The notes under the pieces are model-generated. The model was given only the letters and a program-made list of their open reading frames with translations, ran no database searches and was not told the origin of the DNA. Below are positions 18,076-26,433 of a stretch of 64,000 bases of DNA, piece by piece. Positions within the stretch are counted from its first letter, which is position 1. The number at the start of each line of letters is the position of its first letter. The DNA comes from Lentzea californiensis (GTDB lineage Bacteria > Actinomycetota > Actinomycetes > Mycobacteriales > Pseudonocardiaceae). Both the position numbers and the translations under genes were made by a program. The DNA lies in the NCBI RefSeq assembly GCF_024648825.1, contig NZ_JANBBE010000012.1, forward strand, positions 186,001 to 250,000. The letters are read 5' to 3'.

Positions 18076-19292
18076 GAGGTCCAGAGCGCCGAGATCGGCA
18101 AACAGGTCATGCCGTCACCGAAGCTGAACGACTCGCGACCGGTGTACAGCACGAACCCCGCGTAGAACCTCTCACCAAGACGCCGCTGCAACAAGCGCAG
18201 GCCGCGGAAATCGTCCGTCCGGACGGACTCCGCGGCCTTGACCTCGATCCCGATCACACGCCCCCGGTTGTCTTCGAGGACTGCGTCAACCTCGTACTGA
18301 TCCCGGTCCCGGTAGTGATGAAGCGTCGCGAACGTCTCCGACCACGTCAGCTGACGTGCGAGTTCGCCCAACACGAAGTTCTCGAGAAGCGCACCGTCGG
18401 CGGCCCCCAGATGCGCAGCAATCCCGGAGTCGACGAAGAACACCTTCGGGGTCGCGAGAGCCCGCGTTGTGGTGTTTGCCGACCAGGCCGGCACCGTGCG
18501 CACGAGATAGATCGTTTCGAGGATCTCCACGTATCGACGCACAGTCGGAGCGGTCAGCTCAAGATCACCGGAAAGCCTGTTGAAGCTCAACAGTCCTGTG
18601 GTCTGTGCGGCCAACAACGAAATGAGCGTGCGCATGTCGCCCGCTCTCTCGATGTCGGCCACCTGCTTCACATCACGCGCGATGAGATCGGCGAGGTAGT
18701 CGTTGAAGAACCGAGCGCGACGACGTGGACTGTCCCGTCGCAACGCTTCCGGGTAGCCACCTCTGGCGGCGCGGACCAGGTAGTCCTTCCTCCGCAGTTC
18801 GCTGGGTTCGGCTCGCAGTTCGGCACCTTCCGCGAAGGCGGCATCCACGAAACCGTCAGGTGCGCCGTCGATTTCCCCTTGGGAGAACGGCCACAGTTCC
18901 ACCGTCTCCGAACGCCCAGGCAGGGCGTCCGGCAGACTTCGCAACGCCAGAAGTCGAGCCGAACCTGTGAGCAGGAACTGACCCGGCCGCTGGTTGTGGT
19001 CGACCACGTACTTGATCTCGAGCCAGAGGTCCGGCACCCGCTGGACTTCGTCGATCAGCATCAGCCCGTCGTGCCGGACGAACGCTGACGGATCCGCCGC
19101 GGCAGCCGCTCTTGTCACACCGTCGTCCAGAAGACGTGCCACGCCTCCGTACTCGCGAAGCACCTTCTCAGCCAGGGTGCTCTTGCCAACCTGACGAGCC
19201 CCGTTCAGGACGATGACGCGGGTGTCCGACATAGCCTCGGTCACCCGCTCAGTCGCACGTCGCGGCCGGTAGTCGATACCTTCTCGCACCAC
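18072..19292 (-). CDS. AAA-type ATPase with C-terminal DUF4143 nuclease-like domain
   Basis: A 406-residue protein of the widespread prokaryotic AAA_14/DUF4143 family. Walker A is GARQVGKST (31-39), Walker B is LMLIDE (77-82), and sensor-like LLTGSARLL follows. The C-terminal DUF4143 part contains YEVDAVLED and IGIEVKA, a PD-(D/E)xK-like arrangement with D, E and K present. The biological role of this family is not established, although it is often patchily distributed. The gene is monocistronic and its upstream region carries four 23-bp tandem repeats. Several GTG codons near the start leave the exact N-terminus open. Confidence 0.88.
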   Translation of the reverse strand: MVREGIDYRPRRATERVTEAMSDTRVIVLNGARQVGKSTLAEKVLREYGGVARLLDDGVTRAAAAADPSAFVRHDGLMLIDEVQRVPDLWLEIKYVVDHNQRPGQFLLTGSARLLALRSLPDALPGRSETVELWPFSQGEIDGAPDGFVDAAFAEGAELRAEPSELRRKDYLVRAARGGYPEALRRDSPRRRARFFNDYLADLIARDVKQVADIERAGDMRTLISLLAAQTTGLLSFNRLSGDLELTAPTVRRYVEILETIYLVRTVPAWSANTTTRALATPKVFFVDSGIAAHLGAADGALLENFVLGELARQLTWSETFATLHHYRDRDQYEVDAVLEDNRGRVIGIEVKAAESVRTDDFRGLRLLQRRLGERFYAGFVLYTGRESFSFGDGMTCLPISALWTS

Positions 19293-19313
19293 CTCATCGT
19301 ACTGGTCAGTTCA

Positions 19314-19405
19314 GATCTGCCGACCGATCCACTTCACATTTGCCGAATATCACTCTTTCGATCTGCCGAAGATCACTCTTTGGATTTGCCGAAGATCAGG
19401 AAAGC
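19314..19405. repeat. Four tandem 23-bp direct repeats upstream of the ATPase gene
   Basis: Units begin at 19314, 19337, 19360 and 19383 with an exact 23-bp period and consensus GATYTGCCGAAGATCACT plus a T-rich end. Unit 3 and unit 4 share 15 of their first 16 bases; units 2 and 3 differ at four positions; unit 1 is the most diverged. The array begins 21 nt upstream of the ATPase start and its last unit runs into the 3' end of tmsB. It is AT-richer than its surroundings. It may be an operator array or an iteron-like binding site; no match is known to me. Confidence 0.85.
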
Positions 19406-20628
19406 CAGTCCGGGCGCAACGGCATGTGCGACGTCGTCCCGTCCAGCCTCACCCCGAGCACCTGGTGCAGCTGGATGTTGTTGCGCTCGAACCCGAGCCG
19501 TGACGCCGCGAGGTACAGCCGCCACACCCGCGCCCGAGCCTCGCCGACCTCCTCGACCGCCTCTTCCCAGTGCGCGTCGAGGTTCTTGCTCCAGGCGGCG
19601 AGCGTGAGGGCGTAGTGCTCGCGGATGTTCTCCTCGTGCCGCACCTCGAACCCGGTGTCGTGCATCAGCGACACGAGGTGGCCGGGCCCGACCAGCTCAC
19701 CGTCCGGGAACACGTACCTGTCGATGAACGGTCCCGACAACGCCCGCTGCTTGTTGTCCGGCCGGGTGATGCAGTGGTTCAGCAGCCGGCCGCCGGGCTT
19801 CAGCTTGCGGTACAGCGAATCGAAGTACGCGGGCAGCTTGGCCTTGCCGATGTGCTCGGTCAGGCCGATGGACGACACCGCGTCGAACCCGGTCTCCCGC
19901 ACGTCGCGGTAGTCGAGGTGCCGCACCTCGGCCAGGTCCGACAACCCGGCCTCGACGATCGCCTTCTGCGCCCACTCGGCCTGGTTGCGCGACAACGTCA
20001 CGCCGATCGCCCGCACCCCGTACTCGCGGGCCGCGTGCATGACCATGCCGCCCCAGCCGCAGCCGACGTCCAGCAGTCTCATGCCGGGCTTGAGCCCCAG
20101 CTTGCGCGCCACCAGGTCGTGCTTGGCGAACTGAGCTTCCTCCAATGTGGAGTGCGCGGCCGGGTACACGGCGCAGGTGTAGGCCATCGACGGGCCGAGG
20201 ACCCACTCGTAGAACTGGTTCGAGACGTCGTAGTGGTGCGCGATGGCCTGCGAGTCGCGGGCCTTGGAGTGCCGCAGGCCACGCAGGCGCGTCTCCTGCG
20301 GCGGCGGAGACACCTTGTGCGACAACCGGATCCGGCCGAGGAACCGCAGCAACTCGACCCGTTGCAGCCACGGGAGCTCTCGCAGCGAGAACTCCGACAG
20401 CCGGGAGAGACCGGCGTGCACGTCGCCGAGTATCTCCAGGTGACCCGTCACGTAGGCACGGGCCAGCCCCAGTTCACCGGGCGCGGATGCCAGGTAGGAC
20501 AGGGCTTCCGGTGTTTTGATGTCGATGGACACCGAGGCCGCGGAAGGCCCGGCGGTACTGCCGTCGTAGGCCTGGAAGCGAACGTCGCTGCCACCTGTGA
20601 TGCTCTGGAAAATGGAGGCCAACCGCAT
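19396..20628 (-). CDS. tmsB: Fatty-acyl phospholipid methyltransferase (10-methylene/10-methyl fatty acid synthesis)
   Basis: A 410-residue SAM-dependent methyltransferase of the cyclopropane-fatty-acid synthase family. The SAM motif is LLDVGCGWGGM (185-195), preceded by the family signature IAHHYDVSNQFYEWVLG and followed by GVTLSRNQAEWA and SSIGLTEHIG. Its start codon directly abuts the stop of the FAD-linked oxidoreductase gene (TGAATG). In actinobacteria this pair (TmsB/TmsA, also called BfaB/BfaA) makes 10-methyl branched fatty acids such as tuberculostearic acid: the methyltransferase adds the methylene at a double bond and the oxidoreductase reduces it. The pairing is the main reason for preferring this over a plain cyclopropane synthase. 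Confidence 0.85.
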   Translation of the reverse strand: MRLASIFQSITGGSDVRFQAYDGSTAGPSAASVSIDIKTPEALSYLASAPGELGLARAYVTGHLEILGDVHAGLSRLSEFSLRELPWLQRVELLRFLGRIRLSHKVSPPPQETRLRGLRHSKARDSQAIAHHYDVSNQFYEWVLGPSMAYTCAVYPAAHSTLEEAQFAKHDLVARKLGLKPGMRLLDVGCGWGGMVMHAAREYGVRAIGVTLSRNQAEWAQKAIVEAGLSDLAEVRHLDYRDVRETGFDAVSSIGLTEHIGKAKLPAYFDSLYRKLKPGGRLLNHCITRPDNKQRALSGPFIDRYVFPDGELVGPGHLVSLMHDTGFEVRHEENIREHYALTLAAWSKNLDAHWEEAVEEVGEARARVWRLYLAASRLGFERNNIQLHQVLGVRLDGTTSHMPLRPDWLS

Positions 20629-21936
20629 TCATCGTCCCCTGACACACTTGGCGTACAGATCAGGCAGGCGGTTCGTCTGGTCGTACCGGGCCTTCACGGA
20701 CCGGTAGTGCGAACCGTTGTAGTGCCGCCAGAACTCGTCCTCGGTGTAGTAGGAGTCCGAGTACAGCGACTTGTGGCCGCCCAGCCGCGCCACCTCGCGC
20801 TCGATCAGCCGGTTGCGGTCACCCATCTTCTCCCCCGGTCGTACCGGGACCTCCGACCAGAACCCGACGTTGACGTACAGCGTGTCCTCGTCCATCGGGT
20901 ACAGCGGCCAGCCGGTGTTGTCGCGCAGGCGAACGGGACACAGCCACACCGGCGTGATGCCGATCTCGCGGTCGAAGAAGTCGAGGAAGTCGGCCAGTCC
21001 GGCGACCGGGATCTCCACGTCCTGGATCACCGGCTCGACGTCCGTGCGCGGCCTCAGCCGCCGGTGCTTCGCGACGAGCCCGCGGTACACGTCCGAACGC
21101 AGGTAGCGCTTCGGCCACATGCGACGGACGACCGGGTTCTGCGCGCCGAACGCCCGCGAGCACCAGAACCAGTCGGTGTCCCAGCGCCACAGGTAGTCGT
21201 GGATCGTCAGGTGGTCCGTGCGGCGTTCCTGGATGGACCGGTAGTAGATCTGGTTGCCGGTGTAGTCCGACGTGTAGGGCGCGATGTCGGCGTAATGGCC
21301 CAACGTCAGGTACATCTCACCGCGTGAGAACACGGTGCCGTCGACGAAGTCCGCAGAGCCGTCCTCGCAGACCTCCTCGATGACGGCGGCGCACTCCGCG
21401 AACGAACCGAACGGCACGTGCCGCAACCGGACGTACTGGCGCACCGGCTCCAGTTCGATCTCCAGCCGCAGCGCGTACCCCAGCGTCCCGTAGGAGTTGG
21501 GGAACGCGCGGAACAGGTCGTCGTCCGGCTTGGCGACGACCACCTCGCCGTCGCCGGTGAGGATCTCGAGCTCCCGCACGGACTCGTGCGGCAGCCCGTT
21601 GCGGAAGGACGTGGACTCGATGCCGAGCCCGGCGACCGCACCGCCGATGGTGATGGTTTTGAGCTGCGGCACCACCAACGGCATCAAGCCGTGCGGAAGT
21701 GTCGCGGCGACGAGGTTCTCGTAGGTGGTCATGCCCTGCACCTGTGCGGTGCGTCCGACCGGGTCCACGGACAGGACCTGGTCGAACCTGCCGACGTCGA
21801 GCCCGCCGGCCTGGTCGGCCCGGAACCGGAAGAGGTTCGACGTCTTCTTCGCGAGCCGCACTGGCGCACCTTCGCGCATCGCGGCGTACTGCGCGCTCAG
21901 CGCAGCCACGGCCGAGCTGTGCCCATGGTCACTCAC
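20629..21936 (-). CDS. tmsA: FAD-binding oxidoreductase, 10-methylene-acyl reductase partner
   Basis: Beginning at a GTG (VSDHGHSSAVAALSAQY) the product has 435 residues; the frame is open for 90 more codons, but those cross the divergent gene and are not protein-like. It belongs to the DHCR24-like branch of FAD-linked oxidases: the FAD-binding region contains DQVLSVDPVGRTAQVQGMTTYENLVAATLPHGLMPLVVPQLKTITIGGAVAG, and the C-terminal half has GWPLYPMDEDTLYVNVGFWSEVP. It is directly joined to tmsB and should reduce the 10-methylene intermediate with NADPH. The ribosome-binding site is weak (GAGGA about 14 nt upstream), so the start is tentative. Confidence 0.83.
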   Translation of the reverse strand: MSDHGHSSAVAALSAQYAAMREGAPVRLAKKTSNLFRFRADQAGGLDVGRFDQVLSVDPVGRTAQVQGMTTYENLVAATLPHGLMPLVVPQLKTITIGGAVAGLGIESTSFRNGLPHESVRELEILTGDGEVVVAKPDDDLFRAFPNSYGTLGYALRLEIELEPVRQYVRLRHVPFGSFAECAAVIEEVCEDGSADFVDGTVFSRGEMYLTLGHYADIAPYTSDYTGNQIYYRSIQERRTDHLTIHDYLWRWDTDWFWCSRAFGAQNPVVRRMWPKRYLRSDVYRGLVAKHRRLRPRTDVEPVIQDVEIPVAGLADFLDFFDREIGITPVWLCPVRLRDNTGWPLYPMDEDTLYVNVGFWSEVPVRPGEKMGDRNRLIEREVARLGGHKSLYSDSYYTEDEFWRHYNGSHYRSVKARYDQTNRLPDLYAKCVRGR

Positions 21937-22022
21937 CAGAACGACGTTATTCCTCGTCAGCGTCCTTGGCACGCCCAAAAGCCCGAATGGGCCAGCGATC
22001 TTCACCGGCCCCCTGCCCAAAG

Positions 22023-22042
22023 TTACTTGCGAGTAGTAACGT
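22023..22042 (+). promoter_or_regulatory. Palindromic operator and leaderless promoter of the AidB-like gene
   Basis: TTACTTGCGAGTAG (22023-22036) is a near-perfect dyad, nested with a GTTACT/AGTAAC dyad (22022-22027, 22035-22040). A TAACGT -10-like box (22037-22042) lies 6 nt before the ATG, implying a leaderless transcript under a repressor. TTACT-N4-AGTAA palindromes are common for TetR-type lipid regulators; the regulator itself is not identifiable here. Confidence 0.55.
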
Positions 22043-22048
22043 GCGGGC

Positions 22049-23584
22049 ATGGCTACGCACGAGGTGACCAACCAGGTCCCGCTGCTGAGCGGCCACGACG
22101 TCGCGGACGACCCGGCCCTGCTCAGCTGGGTCGACGACGCCGAACTGCACGCGCTGGGCAGGCTCGCGGGCAGCCACGAGTGGCAGGAGCGCGGCAGGCT
22201 CGCCAACGCCTACCCGCCGGTGCTGCACACCCACGACCGATTCGGGAACCGAATCGACGAGGTCGAGTTCCACCCTGCGTGGCACGAACTGATGGACGTC
22301 GCTGTTTCGCACGGGTTGCACGCCTATGTCGACGGTGCGCACCTGGAACGGGCAGCCAAGTTCTACGTGTGGTCCCAGGTCGAGGCCGGCCACGGCTGTC
22401 CGATTTCGATGACTTACGCCTCCGTGCCCGCTTTGCGCGTGGCGCCGGATCTGGCCGGGAACTACGAACCCCTTCTCACCGCACGGAACTACGACTTCGG
22501 GCTGCGCGCACCGCTGTCCAAGCAGGGCCTGATCGCCGGCATGTCCATGACCGAGAAGCAGGGCGGATCGGACGTGCGCGCGAACACGACTGTCGCGCGG
22601 CCGGTCGCCGACGGCTACCTGCTGACCGGGCACAAGTGGTTCACCTCGGCGCCGATGTCGGACGTGTTCCTGACCCTCGCGCAGGCACCCGCCGGACTGA
22701 CGTGCTTCCTCGTGCCGCGAGTGCTCCCGGACGGCACGCGCAACCGGTTCTTCCTGCAGCGACTGAAGGACAAGCTGGGCAACAAGTCCAACGCCTCCGC
22801 CGAGATCGAGTACGACGAGGCGTTCGCGCACCGCGTCGGCGACGAGGGCCGCGGCGTGCGGACCATCATCGAGATGGTCAACATGACCCGCCTCGACTGC
22901 GTTCTCGGCAGCGCCGCGGGCATGCGCGCCGGCCTCAGGCAGGCCGCGCACCACGCCGCGCACCGCAAGGCGTTCGGCAGCTACCTGATCGACCAGCCCG
23001 CCATGCGCAACGTGCTGGCGGACCTCGCGATCGAGTCCGAGGCGGCGACCACGGCCGCGATGTGGCTCGCGCGGCACCGGCCGCGGCTCGGCCTCGCGGT
23101 CACCAAGTACTGGGTGTGCAAACGCGGTCCCGCGCACGCCGCCGAGGCGTTGGAGTGCCTGGGCGGCAACGGCTACATCGAGGACAGCGGCATGCCGCGG
23201 CTGTTCCGCGAGTCGCCGCTGATGTCGATCTGGGAGGGCTCCGGCAACGTCGCCGCGCTCGACGTGCTGCGCGCGATGAAGAAGGAACCCGACTCGGTGC
23301 AGGAGTTCCTCGCCGCCGTCACCGGGGTCGACCGGCGCATCGACAGGGCGTTGAACGAGCTCGGCACCGCGCTGTCCGATGTGGACGAGTCGCAGGCGCG
23401 CCGGGTCGTGGAGAAGATGGCGCTGATCCTGCAGGGCGCCCTGCTGGTGAAGCACGGGCACCCCGCCGTCGCGGACGCGTTCCTCGGGTCACGGCTGGGC
23501 GGGGACTGGGGAGTTGCGTTCGGCACGCTCCCCAAGTCCACCGACTTCGCCTCGATCATCGACCGCGCTGTACCCAAGATTTAG
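22049..23584 (+). CDS. AidB-like acyl-CoA dehydrogenase family protein
   Basis: A 511-residue flavoprotein of the acyl-CoA dehydrogenase superfamily with the AidB-type N-terminal extension (NQVPLLSGHDVADDPALLSWV). FAD and substrate signatures are present: GMSMTEKQGGSDVRANTT, GYLLTGHKWFTSAPMSDVFLTLAQ, and the C-terminal ECLGGNGYIEDSGMPRLFRESPLMSIWEGSGNV. The E. coli relative AidB binds DNA and protects against alkylating agents; in actinobacteria the family is often simply catabolic. It is divergent from tmsA and may share regulation through the palindrome at its promoter. The 3' end overlaps the convergent large receptor-like gene by 4 nt. Confidence 0.88.
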   Translation: MATHEVTNQVPLLSGHDVADDPALLSWVDDAELHALGRLAGSHEWQERGRLANAYPPVLHTHDRFGNRIDEVEFHPAWHELMDVAVSHGLHAYVDGAHLERAAKFYVWSQVEAGHGCPISMTYASVPALRVAPDLAGNYEPLLTARNYDFGLRAPLSKQGLIAGMSMTEKQGGSDVRANTTVARPVADGYLLTGHKWFTSAPMSDVFLTLAQAPAGLTCFLVPRVLPDGTRNRFFLQRLKDKLGNKSNASAEIEYDEAFAHRVGDEGRGVRTIIEMVNMTRLDCVLGSAAGMRAGLRQAAHHAAHRKAFGSYLIDQPAMRNVLADLAIESEAATTAAMWLARHRPRLGLAVTKYWVCKRGPAHAAEALECLGGNGYIEDSGMPRLFRESPLMSIWEGSGNVAALDVLRAMKKEPDSVQEFLAAVTGVDRRIDRALNELGTALSDVDESQARRVVEKMALILQGALLVKHGHPAVADAFLGSRLGGDWGVAFGTLPKSTDFASIIDRAVPKI

Positions 23585-26343
23585 GCAGGGCAACCGTTCT
23601 CCCGGCGCGGTGAGTCCGGGCCGTACAGGTCACCGGTCAGGTAGACGCACGCGGGCTGCTGCTCGAAGTCGTAGATGTCGGCGATCTCGAGGATCGTGAA
23701 GTTCCTCGTCTCGCCGACCCTGGACACCTTGAAGTCCGTACGTCCCGTGGCGCCGAAGAACTCCAGTTCGCGCAGCTCCCCGCCGATCGCGCCGCGGTGC
23801 GGGGTGTACCCGGCCAGGCGGGCCTGGGCGTTGCGCACGGCGTCGAGGAAGAGCCCTGCCGCGTCGTAGGCGACCGCCATGTGCTCGCCGGGCCAGGGCT
23901 TGGCCGGCTTGTCCTCCCGCGGCAGCGCGGAGTCCTGAACCTCCTTGGCCAGCTTGCTGTAGCCGGCGCAGAAGGCGTCCAGGGGCAGTCCGCCGCGGAC
24001 CCCGGCGTCCGGCTTGCCGTCGACGCAGGACTTGCCCGCGAGCACGACGAGTCCGGCCATGCTCACGTAGGACACGCGCATGCCGGCCAGCGAGTCGCGC
24101 TTGCGACTCGCCTCCTGTGCGATGAACCGGATGATCGCGTCGTCCGCGAGGATGCGCGGCAGGCGGTTCTTGTCATAGCAGTTCCTGCCGACCGCCTGCA
24201 GGAACTCGCCGAAGTGCTCCTCACGGCCTGCGAAGAACACGAGCTCGCTGGAGTGGTCCTCGACGCACTGCGACGGCACCTCCTGCGGTCCGCCGGCCCA
24301 CTCGCGCGCCTCGAACGTCACGCCCCACCTGGCCAGCTCCTGTCCCAGGACCGCGACCAGGTTGTCGAGGTAGACGTCGTCCTGCTTCAGCTTCGGGTGG
24401 TGGATCGTCACCCTGGTCGCGCGGACGTGCTGCGCGTACCTCCGGACGAGGTCGGCCTGCCTGACGTTGCCGGGGATCAGCTGGAAGTACATCGTCGAGA
24501 GCTTCGGCAGCGACGCCTCGGTGAGCGTGGTGCCGATGGTCGGCACACCGAGCGACCCGAGCGAGGTGATGACCTTCCTGGTCTGCTCGACGCTGCGGTC
24601 GAGCCCGATCACCCCGATGATGCTCGGATCCCTTTCCAGCAACGGGGTCAGCATCTCCGTCAGCACGTCGTACGCGCGGTCCATCTTGGCGCCGCCGTTC
24701 GCGACCACGATGCGCAGCAACGGCCCCGAACCCGACCTGTCGTTCTGCTGCCGCTGCTTGAGCAGCATCCCCTCCAGCTCCTCCGCCCTGGAGTGGTCGG
24801 CGTCGGGGTTGCTGTCCTTGTGGGTGAGACTCGAGAAGTAGAGCAACGAGACGAGCGGGCGTTCACCGTTCGACTCGTGCAGCCGCTCGGCCTCCTCGTT
24901 CTGCGCGAACACCGCCTTCTGCGTCCACCTCAGCCGCTCGTTCGACCCGAACACCTGGTTGTCGTTGTCGCTGTAGCCGACGCATTCGGCGTGCCCGTCG
25001 ACGTCCATCAGACGCGTCGACACCCCCGGCGAGACGGCGGAACCGACGAGCGCGCAGTTCGCCTGGAGGTGGTTCTGCACGGTCACGAACCCCGGCAGCA
25101 GCAACACCACGGCGATCGTCGCGATGATCGTCTCCAGCCGCCTCGGCCGCGCCAGCCACTTCACCGGGGCCGCGGTGAACGCGGGCGCTCCCTTCCACTT
25201 CTTCTTGTCCGGGCTCGCGAACGGCAGCCTGATCATCAGGTAGCGGGCGTCCGGCGCGAGCATCTGCCGTTTGCGCGGCAGCTCCTCCCGCCACGTCGCC
25301 AGCGCGTCCGCGGTCTCGTCCGGCGCGACCGGCGTGGTCCCGAGCCGCTGCGACAACGCCGGTTGCACCGAACTGGCGGCGATCACCAGCAGCGGATCTG
25401 CCTCGCCGGTCTCGTTGCGGACGTCGTTGATCAGCTCCAGCAGCTCCCAGCCGCCGTTGTCCTTCGTCACGCCGTCGAGCAGCACGGGGAGGTAGGCCGT
25501 GCGCCGGAAGCCGGCCCTGCGCGGCAGGAACCGCCGGCGCCGCCGGTAGGAGATCCGCAGGTCCTCCAGGAAGGCGTGCACGAGCAGCAGCTTGATCTGC
25601 TCCTCGTTCTCGGACTCGCGCCTGCCCAGCGTGAGCCGCTCGGCGAACCCGAGGAACTCGATGGAGTGGTGGGGCAGCGCGAAGTTCTGCCCGCGCATGA
25701 ACCACTTCGACTCACGCGCGAGCCCCGGCACCCGCTTGCCGAGCCACCGGAAGCCGGCCTTGCTGCCGACCCAGGCGACCAGCCCGAGCCCCAGCCGCGT
25801 CACGAGGTTCGGGATGAACGCGTCGACGGCCCGGTTCAGCGACTCGCCGTCCTCGCCGGTCCTGCCGGTCCACTGCCGCAGCAGCTCGATGACGCTCGCC
25901 CGGTCGTCCCGCCCCGGCTTGCGCGGCAGCCGCTTGCTCGTGAGCCAGTCGACGAGCCGGTAGTGGTCGAAGCGCGTCAGCCGCTCGGAGCCGACGTGGA
26001 CCTCCGACAACCGATGGCTCAACACGTCCAGCAACGGCAACAGCGGCGGCGTCTCACGCGCTTCCGGTGGCCATCTTTTGTCCACTTCCCCGCGCACCGA
26101 GGACACGTCGACATAAGCGTGCGGTATTGCCGGGCGTCCCTCGTCGAGCTTGTGTTCGAGAGCACGCAGAAATGGCGTCGGACTGGCTTCGCTCTCCAGG
26201 TAGAGCAGCGGAAGTGGCTGGTCACCGACCACTTCCTCGGTCTTGCTCCGGTAGAAGAAGCCGGGCCGGTCGCACAGGCCGTGAATGACTTCGAGAAGAA
26301 CGTTCAAACCCGGGAAAACCGGTTCTGGCCGACTACCTGTCAT
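23581..26343 (-). CDS. P-loop-less NTPase-like domain fused through one TM helix to a periplasmic-binding-protein domain
   Basis: A protein of 920 residues, taking the ATG of MTGSRPEPVFPG with GAGGG just upstream (a GTG 12 nt earlier is possible). Residues about 10-370 look like a STAND/AAA-type NTPase core: a PLPLLYLE strand, a later YLPVLLDGVTKDNGGWELLELI Walker-B-like strand and LLVIAASS. The Walker A position reads ESEASPTPF, so the GxxxxGK[ST] loop is missing. A single transmembrane helix spans about 404-423 (ETIIATIAVVLLLPGFVTV). Residues about 465-900 form a type I periplasmic binding protein (receptor family ligand-binding region: PLVSLLYFSSL, IIGVIGLDRSVEQTRKVITSLGSLGVPTIGTT, MAVAYDAAGLFLDAV). 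The order suggests a cytoplasmic sensor/effector and an external ligand-binding domain. No kinase or transporter motif is seen. Confidence 0.75.
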   Translation of the reverse strand: MTGSRPEPVFPGLNVLLEVIHGLCDRPGFFYRSKTEEVVGDQPLPLLYLESEASPTPFLRALEHKLDEGRPAIPHAYVDVSSVRGEVDKRWPPEARETPPLLPLLDVLSHRLSEVHVGSERLTRFDHYRLVDWLTSKRLPRKPGRDDRASVIELLRQWTGRTGEDGESLNRAVDAFIPNLVTRLGLGLVAWVGSKAGFRWLGKRVPGLARESKWFMRGQNFALPHHSIEFLGFAERLTLGRRESENEEQIKLLLVHAFLEDLRISYRRRRRFLPRRAGFRRTAYLPVLLDGVTKDNGGWELLELINDVRNETGEADPLLVIAASSVQPALSQRLGTTPVAPDETADALATWREELPRKRQMLAPDARYLMIRLPFASPDKKKWKGAPAFTAAPVKWLARPRRLETIIATIAVVLLLPGFVTVQNHLQANCALVGSAVSPGVSTRLMDVDGHAECVGYSDNDNQVFGSNERLRWTQKAVFAQNEEAERLHESNGERPLVSLLYFSSLTHKDSNPDADHSRAEELEGMLLKQRQQNDRSGSGPLLRIVVANGGAKMDRAYDVLTEMLTPLLERDPSIIGVIGLDRSVEQTRKVITSLGSLGVPTIGTTLTEASLPKLSTMYFQLIPGNVRQADLVRRYAQHVRATRVTIHHPKLKQDDVYLDNLVAVLGQELARWGVTFEAREWAGGPQEVPSQCVEDHSSELVFFAGREEHFGEFLQAVGRNCYDKNRLPRILADDAIIRFIAQEASRKRDSLAGMRVSYVSMAGLVVLAGKSCVDGKPDAGVRGGLPLDAFCAGYSKLAKEVQDSALPREDKPAKPWPGEHMAVAYDAAGLFLDAVRNAQARLAGYTPHRGAIGGELRELEFFGATGRTDFKVSRVGETRNFTILEIADIYDFEQQPACVYLTGDLYGPDSPRRENGCPA

Positions 26344-26433
26344 CTGCACCCTCACACTCGTGCGGAAGGCAGACGACGGTAGCCGGACAGACCGATTCGA
26401 GCCGGTGTTTTGAAACTATTTAGATGAAACGGA

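Noticed and set aside
18072-19405. A defence island or toxin-antitoxin system around the DUF4143 ATPase
   Set aside because: No second partner gene, restriction enzyme or recombinase is nearby. The ATPase alone with repeats does not support a defence call.
19314-19405. A short CRISPR array
   Set aside because: The repeats are directly adjacent with no unique spacers, so they are tandem repeats rather than a CRISPR.
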